DNA from: an uncultured Gelidibacter sp.
Lineage (GTDB): Bacteria > Bacteroidota > Bacteroidia > Flavobacteriales > Flavobacteriaceae
DNA length: 64,000 bases
Direction: 5' to 3'
NCBI RefSeq assembly: GCF_947500795.1
Contig: NZ_CANMTE010000004.1
Span: forward strand, 186,001-250,000
The translations under genes were made by a program, and so were the position numbers. Positions within the stretch are counted from its first letter, which is position 1, and every line of letters begins with the position of its first letter. Below the pieces are notes generated by a model. It ran no database searches. It was not told the origin of the DNA and saw only the letters and a list, made by a program, of their open reading frames with translations. Positions 9,602 to 20,200 of the stretch are shown here, one piece after another.

Positions 9602-10213
9602 TTATTTTTCATGTAACCAACTTTCGAGTTCGGCTATCCCACCCTTTCGACGGCAATAACCACAACCCCATTCATCGCTTTTGGTGCTTACCATAATAGA
9701 ATGTCCTCTTCCTGAAGGACATTGAGCGTTCCAATTAGTGGGTGAATACCCTGAAGGAACGGGGTTCAGGTTGTTCTCTTTGAGATAAGTGATGAGAGGC
9801 GTAATATTTTCTAAGGATTTTTTTGAAATAGCATCTTTTTCATCCTTAATGGATTGAACTATGCCATCAAATTCCTGTTCCGTAAACACCGAACTATTTT
9901 CGAATTTTGGATAGCCGCTAAATGGGGCGCTTGCTTCAATTGAGTTTTTTACAATAAAAGTAATGTTCTCCTTAAGATTCTTGAACCTCATTCTATATTG
10001 GGCCATAATCTGCAGTTCACTTTTACCATAAGAATAGGCCAATTGGATAAAATTATCATCAGTAACTCTGTAGTAGTAATTGAATTCCTCATCAAACATT
10101 GTTTCTAAAGTATCCATAAGATATTGAAATTGTTCATGGATCTCCTTAGTGCTTCCGAAATCTAATTCGGAGTTCATTTTAACTCCTTCTTGTGTTGTAA
10201 AAACGGTTTTCAT
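9602..10213 (-). CDS. Unknown protein with a C-terminal CHC2-like zinc-ribbon motif
   Basis: A 203-residue soluble protein I do not recognise. The first ~150 residues are helical and charged, without clear motifs. The C-terminus has the pattern CPSGRGHSIMV, about eight residues, then WGCGYCRRKGG. This spacing (C-P-x-x-x-x-H, then C-G-x-C near a KGG) resembles the zinc-binding CHC2 ribbon of DNA primases. The likeness rests on a few residues. The upstream region includes a second possible start at MNSELDF (residue 13). It is a single gene with no partner within 90 bases and converges on the susD terminator. Function unknown. Confidence 0.6.
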   Translation of the reverse strand: MKTVFTTQEGVKMNSELDFGSTKEIHEQFQYLMDTLETMFDEEFNYYYRVTDDNFIQLAYSYGKSELQIMAQYRMRFKNLKENITFIVKNSIEASAPFSGYPKFENSSVFTEQEFDGIVQSIKDEKDAISKKSLENITPLITYLKENNLNPVPSGYSPTNWNAQCPSGRGHSIMVSTKSDEWGCGYCRRKGGIAELESWLHEK

Positions 10214-10305
10214 AATGCATCGTTATACACGAAAAATAATTTAAAATTTTTACTAATATCTAATCGTTTACATCCATTCCTGTGATCACCCAAATAATCA
10301 ATAAG

Positions 10306-10731
10306 CTATTGCTTATAAAGAACACTATCCGGTGCAGCGGTCCAAGCAATTGAACTGTTCGTCAATTTTGTAAATGTATATGTTACTGACTGACCTGGAG
10401 GATATTTTAAAGTTACCGAATAGTAGTCGCTTCTAATTTGATCAGTAGCAGAAACTGATTGCCCTGAATTTGAACCTAAAAGAAGCAGCTCTCGTTGACT
10501 TTGTTGAACTCCACCTGGTAATATCACTATTAAATCATTACTCGTAAACTTGAAACCAGCCGACTGCCCCTCTTCCATCCATGCTCCCTGAATCCAGGAG
10601 GGAGGACTTATTGCTATATTAGAATTTGTTTCATTGTCCGAAGAACAGGACGTTAAGGTGATTAAGAATACCAAAGCGGCAAAAAAGGTAATTTTCTTAA
10701 TACTCCTGTTAATGTTGATATTTATTTCCAA
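10306..10731 (-). CDS. Small lipoprotein of unknown function
   Basis: A 141-residue protein. A signal peptide with a lipobox (LITLTSCSSDNE) makes it an exported lipoprotein. The mature part is short and rich in S, T, Q and aromatics (PPSWIQGAWMEEGQ, then VTYTFTKLTNSSIAWTAAPD). This pattern is seen in lipocalin-like small lipoproteins of Bacteroidota, but I cannot assign a family. Its start overlaps the end of the upstream gene by 10 bases in another frame, so the two are probably co-transcribed. Confidence 0.6.
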   Translation of the reverse strand: MEINININRSIKKITFFAALVFLITLTSCSSDNETNSNIAISPPSWIQGAWMEEGQSAGFKFTSNDLIVILPGGVQQSQRELLLLGSNSGQSVSATDQIRSDYYSVTLKYPPGQSVTYTFTKLTNSSIAWTAAPDSVLYKQ

Positions 10732-11153
10732 AAATTATAATGCTGTAATGTGCCCATTTCTACAACTGACATTCCACTACTCAGATTGCACATAAATATG
10801 TCCTCAATTTCGTTATCTTTCTCATGTATAATATATGCAAATGCGGGTGTTAAGGAATTTGTATAAAATTGATAAACTTTATCTCCACAATGACAACCAT
10901 TACAATGGCCTTCAATCATAGTGGTTTCTGTAAACCCTTTCGCTTTCCACGAGTCAAACTCTTCTTTTAAAGATTGTAAAAAGCGGTATTTATCCAAATC
11001 TTGAAAATACTGATCCTCCTCAATTAAAGGCTCAAATATAGATGAGTCCAAGGATACACAAGCATCAATAAATGTGGTTTTAATTTTTAAAGCTTTACTT
11101 CCTCGTGAAGAATTTCCCTTAACTTTTAGTTTAATCAACTCTGTTTGTAACAT
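10722..11153 (-). CDS. Unknown protein with a CxxCxC cluster
   Basis: A 143-residue cytosolic protein of unknown family. Central to it is GHCNGCHCGDKVYQF (about residues 84-98), a compact Cys/His cluster that could bind a metal. The rest is acidic and helical (EPLIEEDQYFQDLDKYRFLQ). A Trp-Lys pair ends the protein. It overlaps the following lipoprotein gene by 10 bases, suggesting a two-gene unit. Nothing upstream identifies a role. Confidence 0.55.
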   Translation of the reverse strand: MLQTELIKLKVKGNSSRGSKALKIKTTFIDACVSLDSSIFEPLIEEDQYFQDLDKYRFLQSLKEEFDSWKAKGFTETTMIEGHCNGCHCGDKVYQFYTNSLTPAFAYIIHEKDNEIEDIFMCNLSSGMSVVEMGTLQHYNFWK

Positions 11154-11667
11154 ATCGAACGTTTATAATTATTAAATACTAACTCAATTTAAAATATTAC
11201 AAAGGGAAGGTAAACACATTTTTTTCCATTTGTACTGGCTCATTGTAAAAGCACCTTCGCTTGTTATTGCAGGTTGCTACCTCCAATGGAGGTTCTTAAT
11301 GATGTTACTAATATTGTTAAATAAAATTAGATTTCATAATAATTTTTAACTTTTTTTGTCTGTATCACAACTTACAATAGCGAAATACAATTACCTACTT
11401 TAATCAATTACTTAAGACACCTCTAAGCATAGTGGGGACTTTTGATGGTTTTTGTCATATTGTATACTTCAAAAAAGTGATTGTTTCTTTTAAGAATAAT
11501 TAAAAAGTTCTAATTCAAGTTTTATAAAAATAGAAGGAGTCACTAAAGATCGGATGGCGTCGGTAGAAGATAAAAGCCTATTACATGGTAGCAGATAACG
11601 CATTTCCACTCCATTATCTAAAGCACAAAGGAATACAATTAGCATGTATAAAATCTAACGTGGGGAC
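11154..11667. other. Non-coding gap with a 10-bp direct repeat
   Basis: No convincing gene on either strand. GTGGGGACTT occurs at 11432-11441 and again at 11660-11669, overlapping the thiF stop codon. A short hairpin ACCTCCAATGGAGGT lies near 11279. The repeats could be the edges of a small insertion or relic. Confidence 0.4.
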
Positions 11668-12738
11668 TTAAGCCATCCCAGATACGCCACCCTTCAAATT
11701 AAACAGCTTTTTCTTAAACTGTTTTTGCTTCAGAATTTCAATAGCTAATTTACTACGCGATCCGGATTTACAGTATATCACCAAATCTTTAGTAGCAGGT
11801 ATTTCATCATATCTGTCGCCTAATTCATCCAATGGGATATGAAAACTGTCAAGATGAAATTCGTCTCGTTCCGCTTGAGTCCTGACATCAAGCAGATTGA
11901 ATTGTGCCTGTTTTTCGTTATATTCTTTAACTGTAATTTCAACAATAGCTTTATCCAAACCACAAAAAGTTTCATATGAATCCGCTAATGATTCTATTTG
12001 AAGTTTATGATTTTTCTCAAATGTCAGTACCGATTGTTCCATCGTTAGCGCATCAAATATCAACAACTTTCCTGCAAGCACATTTCCTATACCTAAAACC
12101 ATTTTTAAAACCTCATTGGCTTGTAAACTACCAATTATACCCGGCAATACGCCTAGCACACCTGTTTCAGAACAATTTAACATCGCACCGTTTTTTGGTG
12201 GTGTAGGATACAGACATCTGTAAGTCGGGCCATTGTTATAATTAAACACGGTAACCTGCCCATTATACTTAAATATAGATCCAGAAACTACAGGCTTATT
12301 CATGATTACCGCAGCATCATTAATTAAATATCTCGTGCTAAAATTATCTGTACCATCGATGATCATATCATACCCTTCAAATAATGAAATGGCATTAACC
12401 ACCGACAACTTCACAGCATAAACATCAAATTGCACATTTGGATTCAATAATTTTAAACGATCAGCCGCAGTTTCAGCCTTGTTCTTCCCGATATCCATCT
12501 GAGTGAATAAAATCTGACGCTGTAAATTTGAAACCGTTACGGTATCGTTATCTACAATTCCGATTTTTCCAATTCCTCCTGCTGTGAGATATTGAAGTAT
12601 AGGACAACCCAATCCGCCAGCTCCTATTACTAAAACTTTTGAGCGCTTTAATTTTAATTGGCCATCTTTTCCCACTTCGTCAAGAAGTAGGTGTCTGCTA
12701 TACTGTTCAATTTCAGTCGCTGTTAATTCCATATCCAT
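11668..12738 (-). CDS. thiF: ThiS adenylyltransferase (ThiF/MoeB family) with C-terminal rhodanese domain
   Basis: A 356-residue E1-like enzyme expected to adenylate the C-terminal Gly-Gly of ThiS before sulfur transfer. The N-terminal nucleotide site is GAGGLGCPILQYL (about 38-50), followed by DNDTVTVSNLQRQILF, DGTDNFSTRYLIND and the catalytic-type cysteine in NCSETGVLGVLPG. A rhodanese domain follows (about 262-355) with active-site YCKSGSRS. The two CxxC zinc pairs typical of MoeB are not visible. The end is unusual: the codons read GGVSGMA-stop, whereas removing one G would give the canonical GGVSGW. This suggests a frameshift affecting only the last residues. Last gene of the thi operon, 6 bases after thiH. 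Confidence 0.88.
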   Translation of the reverse strand: MDMELTATEIEQYSRHLLLDEVGKDGQLKLKRSKVLVIGAGGLGCPILQYLTAGGIGKIGIVDNDTVTVSNLQRQILFTQMDIGKNKAETAADRLKLLNPNVQFDVYAVKLSVVNAISLFEGYDMIIDGTDNFSTRYLINDAAVIMNKPVVSGSIFKYNGQVTVFNYNNGPTYRCLYPTPPKNGAMLNCSETGVLGVLPGIIGSLQANEVLKMVLGIGNVLAGKLLIFDALTMEQSVLTFEKNHKLQIESLADSYETFCGLDKAIVEITVKEYNEKQAQFNLLDVRTQAERDEFHLDSFHIPLDELGDRYDEIPATKDLVIYCKSGSRSKLAIEILKQKQFKKKLFNLKGGVSGMA

Positions 12739-12744
12739 ATTAAA

Positions 12745-13857
12745 TCAAGACCCCATTTTTTCCCAATCTTTCCAAATCGCTTCATAGCCTTGTGAACGTA
12801 TCATGGCTATGATAGCATCAGTATTACGTTCATCAGATATCTCAAATTGTTCTAATGACTGTTTATCTACTGTATAGCCTCCGGGATTCGTTTTAGAAGC
12901 AGCACTCATGGAGGTAATTCCCAATTTTATAATGTGATCTCTGAATTTTTCACTTTCGCGGGTTGACATAGACAATTCTACATCTTCATCCAATAAACGA
13001 TATGCGCAAATAAGCTGAACAAGATCAGCATCGGTCATTTCGACTTTTGGTTGCACATTGCCTTCATGTGGGCGCAACCTTGGGAAGGAAATAGAATATT
13101 TTGTCCGCCAATAGGTTTTCTGAAGGTATTTTAAATGTAAGGCGGTATAAAAACTATCGACTCGCCAATCTTCCAAACCGAATAAGGGACCTATGCCAAT
13201 CTTATGAATCCCAGCTTTCCCCAATCGATCCGGTGTCTCCAATCTATAGTAAAAATTTGATTTTTTCCCTTTAGGGTGATGTGTTTTATAAGTTTCTCTG
13301 TGATAGGTTTCTTGATACACCAAAACCGCATACAGCCCTTCATTAATCAGAGTTTCATAATCTTCTTGATCTAAAGGTTGTACTTCGATACTGATGTTAG
13401 AAAAATGTTCTCTGATTAAACTGATGGCATTTTTTAAATAAGAAACACCAACGGTGCTATTTGCTTCACCAGTGACTAAAAGAATATGATCATATCCTAA
13501 ACTTTTAATGTGGGCTACTTCCTTAAGAATTTCATCATCTGAAAGTGTGCGCCTCCTGATTTTATTTGTCATGCTGAAACCACAGTAGGTACAAATATTT
13601 TGACATTCATTGGATAGGTACATGGGAAGATACATTTGGATGGTATTTCCAAAACGTTTTTTGGTAAGCTCATGACTTCGTTGTGCCATGTGTTCAATAA
13701 ACGGCTTTGCGGCAGGGGAAATCAATACTTTGAAGTCTTCCAGTGTCAACTTATCCTTTGCCAACACATTTTGAACATCCTGTGATGAGAAAGAATAAAT
13801 TTCCTTTTCTATGGTGCTCCACTCATAGGTATCGAATACGGTTCTAAAACTACTCAT
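12745..13857 (-). CDS. thiH: 2-iminoacetate (dehydroglycine) synthase, radical SAM
   Basis: A 370-residue radical-SAM tyrosine lyase that supplies dehydroglycine for the thiazole ring. The cluster motif CQNICTYC (CX3CX2C) lies at about residue 89, followed by [18 protein letters not shown]. Other conserved parts are [25 protein letters not shown] and [10 protein letters not shown]. Length is normal for ThiH. It overlaps thiG by 8 bases, so expression is coupled. Its presence rather than a ThiO-type oxidase means the organism uses the tyrosine-dependent route. Confidence 0.95.
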   Translation of the reverse strand: MSSFRTVFDTYEWSTIEKEIYSFSSQDVQNVLAKDKLTLEDFKVLISPAAKPFIEHMAQRSHELTKKRFGNTIQMYLPMYLSNECQNICTYCGFSMTNKIRRRTLSDDEILKEVAHIKSLGYDHILLVTGEANSTVGVSYLKNAISLIREHFSNISIEVQPLDQEDYETLINEGLYAVLVYQETYHRETYKTHHPKGKKSNFYYRLETPDRLGKAGIHKIGIGPLFGLEDWRVDSFYTALHLKYLQKTYWRTKYSISFPRLRPHEGNVQPKVEMTDADLVQLICAYRLLDEDVELSMSTRESEKFRDHIIKLGITSMSAASKTNPGGYTVDKQSLEQFEISDERNTDAIIAMIRSQGYEAIWKDWEKMGS

Positions 13858-14623
13858 TTAAAAAGGATGTTAGAGGACTACTCGCTTCTGCATAATTTTT
13901 TATTGAAGCCAATTTCGACTGATATGCCATTCGGCCGGCCTGAACGGCCAATTTGAATGCCATACCCATTTGCACTGGATTTTGACTGACGGCAATAGCA
14001 GTATTGACCAAAACGGCATCGGCTCCCATTTCCATAGCGTAAGCCGCATGAGATGGTGCTCCAATACCTGCATCTACGATCACAGGGACATTGCTTTGCG
14101 CTATAATAATTTCTAAAAAATCCTTGGTCATGATCCCTTTATTGCTGCCTATTGGGGCTCCCAAAGGCATCACACATTGCACGCCCACATCCTCCAGACG
14201 CTTACACAACACAGGATCTGCATGCACATAAGGCATGACCACAAAACCTAATTTCACTAGCTCTTCAGCTGCCTTTAACGTTTCGATTGGGTCCGGAAGT
14301 AAATATTTCGGATCCGGATGAATCTCAAGTTTTATCCAGTGTGTGCCTAAGGCTTCTCTGGCCAACTGAGCAGCAAAAACGGCTTCTTCAGCAGTTCTTA
14401 CACCCGATGTATTTGGCAACAAGTTAATGTGCTTTGCGTTGAGATGGACCAGAATATCATCAGACTTATTATCGAGTTCTACTCTTTTTAAGGCGACGGT
14501 TACCAATTCGCTTTCTGAGGCAAGGATTGCCTCTTGCATTTTTTGAGAACTGCTGAATTTACCTGTTCCTGTGAATAATCTAGAATTAAACGTTTTATCG
14601 GCTATGGTTAGTAAATCTGTCAT
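13850..14623 (-). CDS. thiG: Thiazole synthase
   Basis: A 257-residue TIM-barrel enzyme that builds thiazole phosphate from DXP, dehydroglycine and ThiS thiocarboxylate. Conserved parts are [12 protein letters not shown] near the start, [17 protein letters not shown] with the probable Schiff-base lysine, [13 protein letters not shown], and [25 protein letters not shown] (quoted in parts: [24 protein letters not shown]). It overlaps thiE by 4 bases and thiH by 8, in a tightly packed operon. Confidence 0.96.
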   Translation of the reverse strand: MTDLLTIADKTFNSRLFTGTGKFSSSQKMQEAILASESELVTVALKRVELDNKSDDILVHLNAKHINLLPNTSGVRTAEEAVFAAQLAREALGTHWIKLEIHPDPKYLLPDPIETLKAAEELVKLGFVVMPYVHADPVLCKRLEDVGVQCVMPLGAPIGSNKGIMTKDFLEIIIAQSNVPVIVDAGIGAPSHAAYAMEMGADAVLVNTAIAVSQNPVQMGMAFKLAVQAGRMAYQSKLASIKNYAEASSPLTSFLNE

Positions 14624-15276
14624 TTTATATTGTTTGATGTCATTTCAAAGCTTTTTGCTTCAAAACTTGAGGTTCCTAAAAGCTTTTGGAATGAATAAAT
14701 TTGATTGAAATCTTTTGTGATTGCCCCAGACACCGCAATACCGTACAGCCCTGTTTTTAAAATTTCAAGAACATCAGTTAATGTGATGCCGCCAATGGAG
14801 ATAATGGGTGTTTCAGTTTTAAGATTCCGCAATAGTTTTTCGTAGCCCTCCACCCCTAAAATTGGACTTAAATTAGATTTGGTTTGGGTAAATCTAAAGG
14901 GTCCTAAGCCTATATAATCCACCTTTTTTTCTATCAATTCCTTACAGTCTTCAATGCTGTTTGCCGTCCCTCCAATAATTTGCCAGCTGTATAAATGCTT
15001 TTTAGCTTCCGTTGGGCATGCATCTGTTTTTCCCAGATGAACACCGTCCGATTTTACCGCTTTAGCTATTTTATAATGATCATTTATTATCAATCGGGTG
15101 TGATAATAATGGGTGATTTCTCTAGCTTTTTCTGCTGTTTTCAGAAGGATAGCTTCATCTCTGTTTTTAAGGCGCAGCTGTACCCAATCTGCTCCCGCCT
15201 TACAAGCATTCTCTATATGCTCCAAATGCTTTTCAGGACTATCACCTTGTGATATATAGTGTAATTTCGATATCAT
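14620..15276 (-). CDS. thiE: Thiamine-phosphate synthase
   Basis: A 218-residue enzyme joining HMP-PP and thiazole phosphate. It keeps the canonical motifs: [51 protein letters not shown] and IISIGGITL. This makes it the better ThiE candidate of the two ThiE/TenI-like genes in the operon. It overlaps thiD and thiG by 4 bases each (ATGA-type junctions). Confidence 0.93.
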   Translation of the reverse strand: MISKLHYISQGDSPEKHLEHIENACKAGADWVQLRLKNRDEAILLKTAEKAREITHYYHTRLIINDHYKIAKAVKSDGVHLGKTDACPTEAKKHLYSWQIIGGTANSIEDCKELIEKKVDYIGLGPFRFTQTKSNLSPILGVEGYEKLLRNLKTETPIISIGGITLTDVLEILKTGLYGIAVSGAITKDFNQIYSFQKLLGTSSFEAKSFEMTSNNIK

Positions 15277-16037
15277 GCGATTAAATTTTTAGGGTGTGTT
15301 CCCAATAAGGATGGATGGGAAATCAAAAATTGTCCTGTATAATTCTTAGCATATCTACACGCATCTTCCACGGCGATACCTAAGCAGATATTGCTTGCCA
15401 AAGCAGCTGATAACACACATCCGCTTCCATGTTTTTCAGAAACTTTAACGAGATGGGGAAGCATAGTAATCTTCATAATTTCATTGTAGTATAATTCATC
15501 CACTCCTTTCTTATCTGCTCTATGCCCGCCTTTTAAATAGATATTGGTAAACCTACAGATGTGTTCAATAGTGTCTTCAATATTCTTTTCGGGATACAAC
15601 CTTTGAATTTCATTGTAATTAGGAGTAACGAGATAGCACTGTTTCCATATGTTATCCAATAAAGTCTGCTCCTCATTTGAGTGAAAATCAAAACCGGCAC
15701 TGGCTTTTAAAATGGGATCTAAAACGATCTTTATGCTAGGGTTTAATTCAACCAGTTTTTCTAAAATCATTAGCACGATGCCCCAAGATTCGACAATTCC
15801 AATTTTCACAATGCCGATTTCAAAACGATCAAACAAGATTTCAATTTGCGCCAAAATAGTCTCCACATTTATCCACGTGCAAGCTTTAAATGTGCTATCG
15901 TTTTGAATGGTGATTGCTGTGCATACCGATAGTCCGTACAGTCCATGAGCTTCAAATGTTTTTATATCTGAAGTGATTCCTGCCCCTCCACTCGGGTCAT
16001 GGCCAGCAATTGTTAGTATGTATTTACGCTGACTCAA
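15273..16037 (-). CDS. thiD: Hydroxymethylpyrimidine (phosphate) kinase
   Basis: A 254-residue ribokinase-fold enzyme that phosphorylates HMP and HMP-P. Visible motifs are TIAGHDPSGGAGITSDIKTF at the start, VCTAITIQND, LDPILKASAG, LVTPNYNEIQRLYP, and the anion-hole region HGSGCVLSAALASN with the catalytic-type GSGC. It overlaps the TenI-like gene by 14 bases. Confidence 0.94.
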   Translation of the reverse strand: MSQRKYILTIAGHDPSGGAGITSDIKTFEAHGLYGLSVCTAITIQNDSTFKACTWINVETILAQIEILFDRFEIGIVKIGIVESWGIVLMILEKLVELNPSIKIVLDPILKASAGFDFHSNEEQTLLDNIWKQCYLVTPNYNEIQRLYPEKNIEDTIEHICRFTNIYLKGGHRADKKGVDELYYNEIMKITMLPHLVKVSEKHGSGCVLSAALASNICLGIAVEDACRYAKNYTGQFLISHPSLLGTHPKNLIA

Positions 16038-16617
16038 AATTGCTCTTTATTTTTCCAAAATCCTCAACAGGATTCGTGCTGTTCCAAACCCCACCTAACA
16101 CGCCCACGCCTTTATAACCTAAAGTTTTAAAAGCCTTACAATTGTCGGCAGTGACCCCACCCATTCCAATTATGGTTTTATCAATCGAATTTACATCAAA
16201 ACCACGCCCTTCATATCCGCTTTTCGATAGCGATGTAAACACAGGACTTAGTAAATGATAATCAAATTCAAAATCGCAGTGCAACACAGCTTCAGGCTCA
16301 TGAAATGAAGAGCTGATTGTTTTCCCGTACATCTCCAAATTTTTGAAATATCTTCCTGGAATTTCCAGTTTATCCTTTCTTTCCTGTTCTTGAAAGTGAA
16401 TCCCTTTTAGGTTATATTCATTGACGAGTTCGTGATAGGAATGCACTACAATTCTGTTGTGATAGATGGAATCGATTTTTTCCAAATAGGCACGATGCAT
16501 TTCATAATTTTTTTTTGGTTTACGAAGATGATAGTATTCCAATCCAGCTTCAAAAAGCTGGGTTAGAATAGCTATTTCATCTTCAATATCCTTTTCGGGA
16601 GCGATAACTATAACCAT
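16024..16617 (-). CDS. TenI-like / second thiamine-phosphate-synthase-family protein
   Basis: A 197-residue ThiE/TenI-fold protein. It keeps the barrel landmarks YYHLRKPKKN, LKGIHFQEQ, YHLLSPVFTS and IIGMGGV, but it lacks the ND of the ThiE phosphate site (here VVHSYHEL) and has SSSFHEPEAV where ThiE has an IGGT-type segment. Such paralogues are usually TenI thiazole tautomerases or uncharacterised homologues. It lies between thiC and thiD, 3 bases after thiC, so its role in thiamine synthesis is clear but the exact reaction is not. Confidence 0.8.
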   Translation of the reverse strand: MVIVIAPEKDIEDEIAILTQLFEAGLEYYHLRKPKKNYEMHRAYLEKIDSIYHNRIVVHSYHELVNEYNLKGIHFQEQERKDKLEIPGRYFKNLEMYGKTISSSFHEPEAVLHCDFEFDYHLLSPVFTSLSKSGYEGRGFDVNSIDKTIIGMGGVTADNCKAFKTLGYKGVGVLGGVWNSTNPVEDFGKIKSNFESA

Positions 16618-16620
16618 AAT

Positions 16621-18734
<2,114 letters not shown>

Positions 18735-18758
18735 ACAGTATATTTTTTAATATGCTGT
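18735..18758 (-). promoter_or_regulatory. Hairpin next to the thiS start codon
   Basis: ACAGTATA and TATGCTGT on the plus strand can pair across a T-rich loop, ending one base from the thiS ATG. It could hide the ribosome-binding region as part of the riboswitch expression platform. Pairing is imperfect. Confidence 0.35.
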
Positions 18759-18796
18759 AAAAATGGGAATGTAGAGAAAAACAAATGAAATGAAAC

Positions 18797-18815
18797 TAAG
18801 CCCAAAATAGGCTTA
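18797..18815 (-). terminator. Possible riboswitch-controlled attenuator hairpin
   Basis: On the minus strand TAAGCC and GGCTTA pair around TATTTTG, then T-rich sequence follows (TTTCATTTCATTTGTTTTT). It lies between the TPP aptamer and thiS, where an expression platform is expected. Confidence 0.4.
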
Positions 18816-18856
18816 CATCATGGAAAGTATAAATACATATTTTATAAATATGCCTC

Positions 18857-18939
18857 AACTTTTCCCTTCGCTGGTACTAACCAGATCAGGTTCAAAGGGT
18901 TTTTCTCAGTTCTAAAGTTTTAGAACACCCCTAAAGTTT
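18857..18939 (-). ncRNA. TPP riboswitch (THI element) of the thi operon
   Basis: The minus strand carries the classic THI-box parts: GGGGTGTTC near 18931-18923, CTGAGA at 18909-18904, then ACCCTTTGAACCTGATCTGG, TTAGTACCAGCG and AAGGGA. A closing stem can form between AACTTT (about 18938) and AAAGTT (about 18859). An optional third arm (CTAAAACTTTAG) lies between the GGGGTG and CTGAGA parts. It binds thiamine pyrophosphate and should switch the whole thiS-to-thiF operon off when TPP is plentiful. Confidence 0.96.
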
Positions 18940-18950
18940 ACAGTACTGTA

Positions 18951-18958
18951 CAAACATA
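18951..18958 (-). promoter_or_regulatory. -7 box of the thi operon promoter
   Basis: On the minus strand TATGTTTG matches the Bacteroidota -7 consensus TAnnTTTG. A transcript starting about 7 bases on would begin just before the riboswitch stem at 18939. No clear -33 TTG was found. Confidence 0.55.
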
Positions 18959-19096
18959 TAAAAATATTTGAACTTCCACTGTATAGTTTTAATATTCTAG
19001 TGTGAAACTTGTGTTCGCAATAAATTGCAGGATGATTGTAGAACTTGGCAATTCTATATTAATAAACCTTAGGACCTCAAAGGTCTTCTTTTATTG

Positions 19097-19640
<544 letters not shown>

Positions 19641-19652
19641 TTTCTTCTACTT

Positions 19653-20090
19653 TTAAATCTTAAATTCAATATCTGTATAACCAAGAACACAATTTAAATC
19701 ATTACAAGTCATATATTCTATTTCCCCAATTATTTGGAAGTTATTTTTATTTTTTACTTTAATTCTCTGTTTAAAAGTAACTTTTGTGTCAAAATATTTA
19801 ACGTTCATTTTAAATATCGGGTCGTAAACGGTATGACCTTTTCCTTCGGTTGTATTTCCAATTAATTCATAATTACTGTTTTTTTCGAAAATAAATATTG
19901 TCGGACGTGGTCCATTGTCTGGAACTTTTTGTGAATATAAATGGTAATTTGTTTGAATGTTTGCGTTTATTATTAAATCGTATTCAAAATCCGAAATTTT
20001 CTTTATGTCTGTTGTCCATTTTACAGGTTCAAGGATTTGAGAGTAACTCGCAGTTGTTATTAAGAGTAGTAAATAAATTATTTTTTTCAT
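19653..20090 (-). CDS. Periplasmic DsbD N-terminal-domain-like protein
   Basis: A 145-residue exported protein with a signal peptide (KIIYLLLLITTASYSQ) and one Ig-like domain. It matches the pattern of the DsbD alpha/DsbC-corrector domain: VKWTTDIKKISDFEYDLII, then a Tyr-His (NYHLYSQ), and a C-terminal CNDLNC motif (EYMTCNDLNCVLGY) as in the redox-active CxxxxC-type segment of that domain. There is no transmembrane or thioredoxin part, so it would need a partner. The downstream TlpA-like gene on the same strand suggests a thiol-redox pair. Confidence 0.75.
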   Translation of the reverse strand: MKKIIYLLLLITTASYSQILEPVKWTTDIKKISDFEYDLIINANIQTNYHLYSQKVPDNGPRPTIFIFEKNSNYELIGNTTEGKGHTVYDPIFKMNVKYFDTKVTFKQRIKVKNKNNFQIIGEIEYMTCNDLNCVLGYTDIEFKI

Positions 20091-20150
20091 ATTATTCGTT
20101 AAATATAATTATTACTTAAATGTTATAATTTGGCAATACACGGTTATATT

Positions 20151-20200
20151 ACACAACGTTTGTTGTACATCTTGAGCCGTGGCATGTTTCGCCACAGACC
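20151..20200. repeat. Intergenic inverted repeats downstream of the TlpA-like gene
   Basis: ACAAC-GTTT-GTTGT (about 20155-20168) is followed by a GTGGC...GCCAC hairpin (about 20177-20194). The element resembles the one at 19568-19640, sharing TACACAAC and GTCTGTG/CACAGAC parts, with a different arm sequence. Confidence 0.4.
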
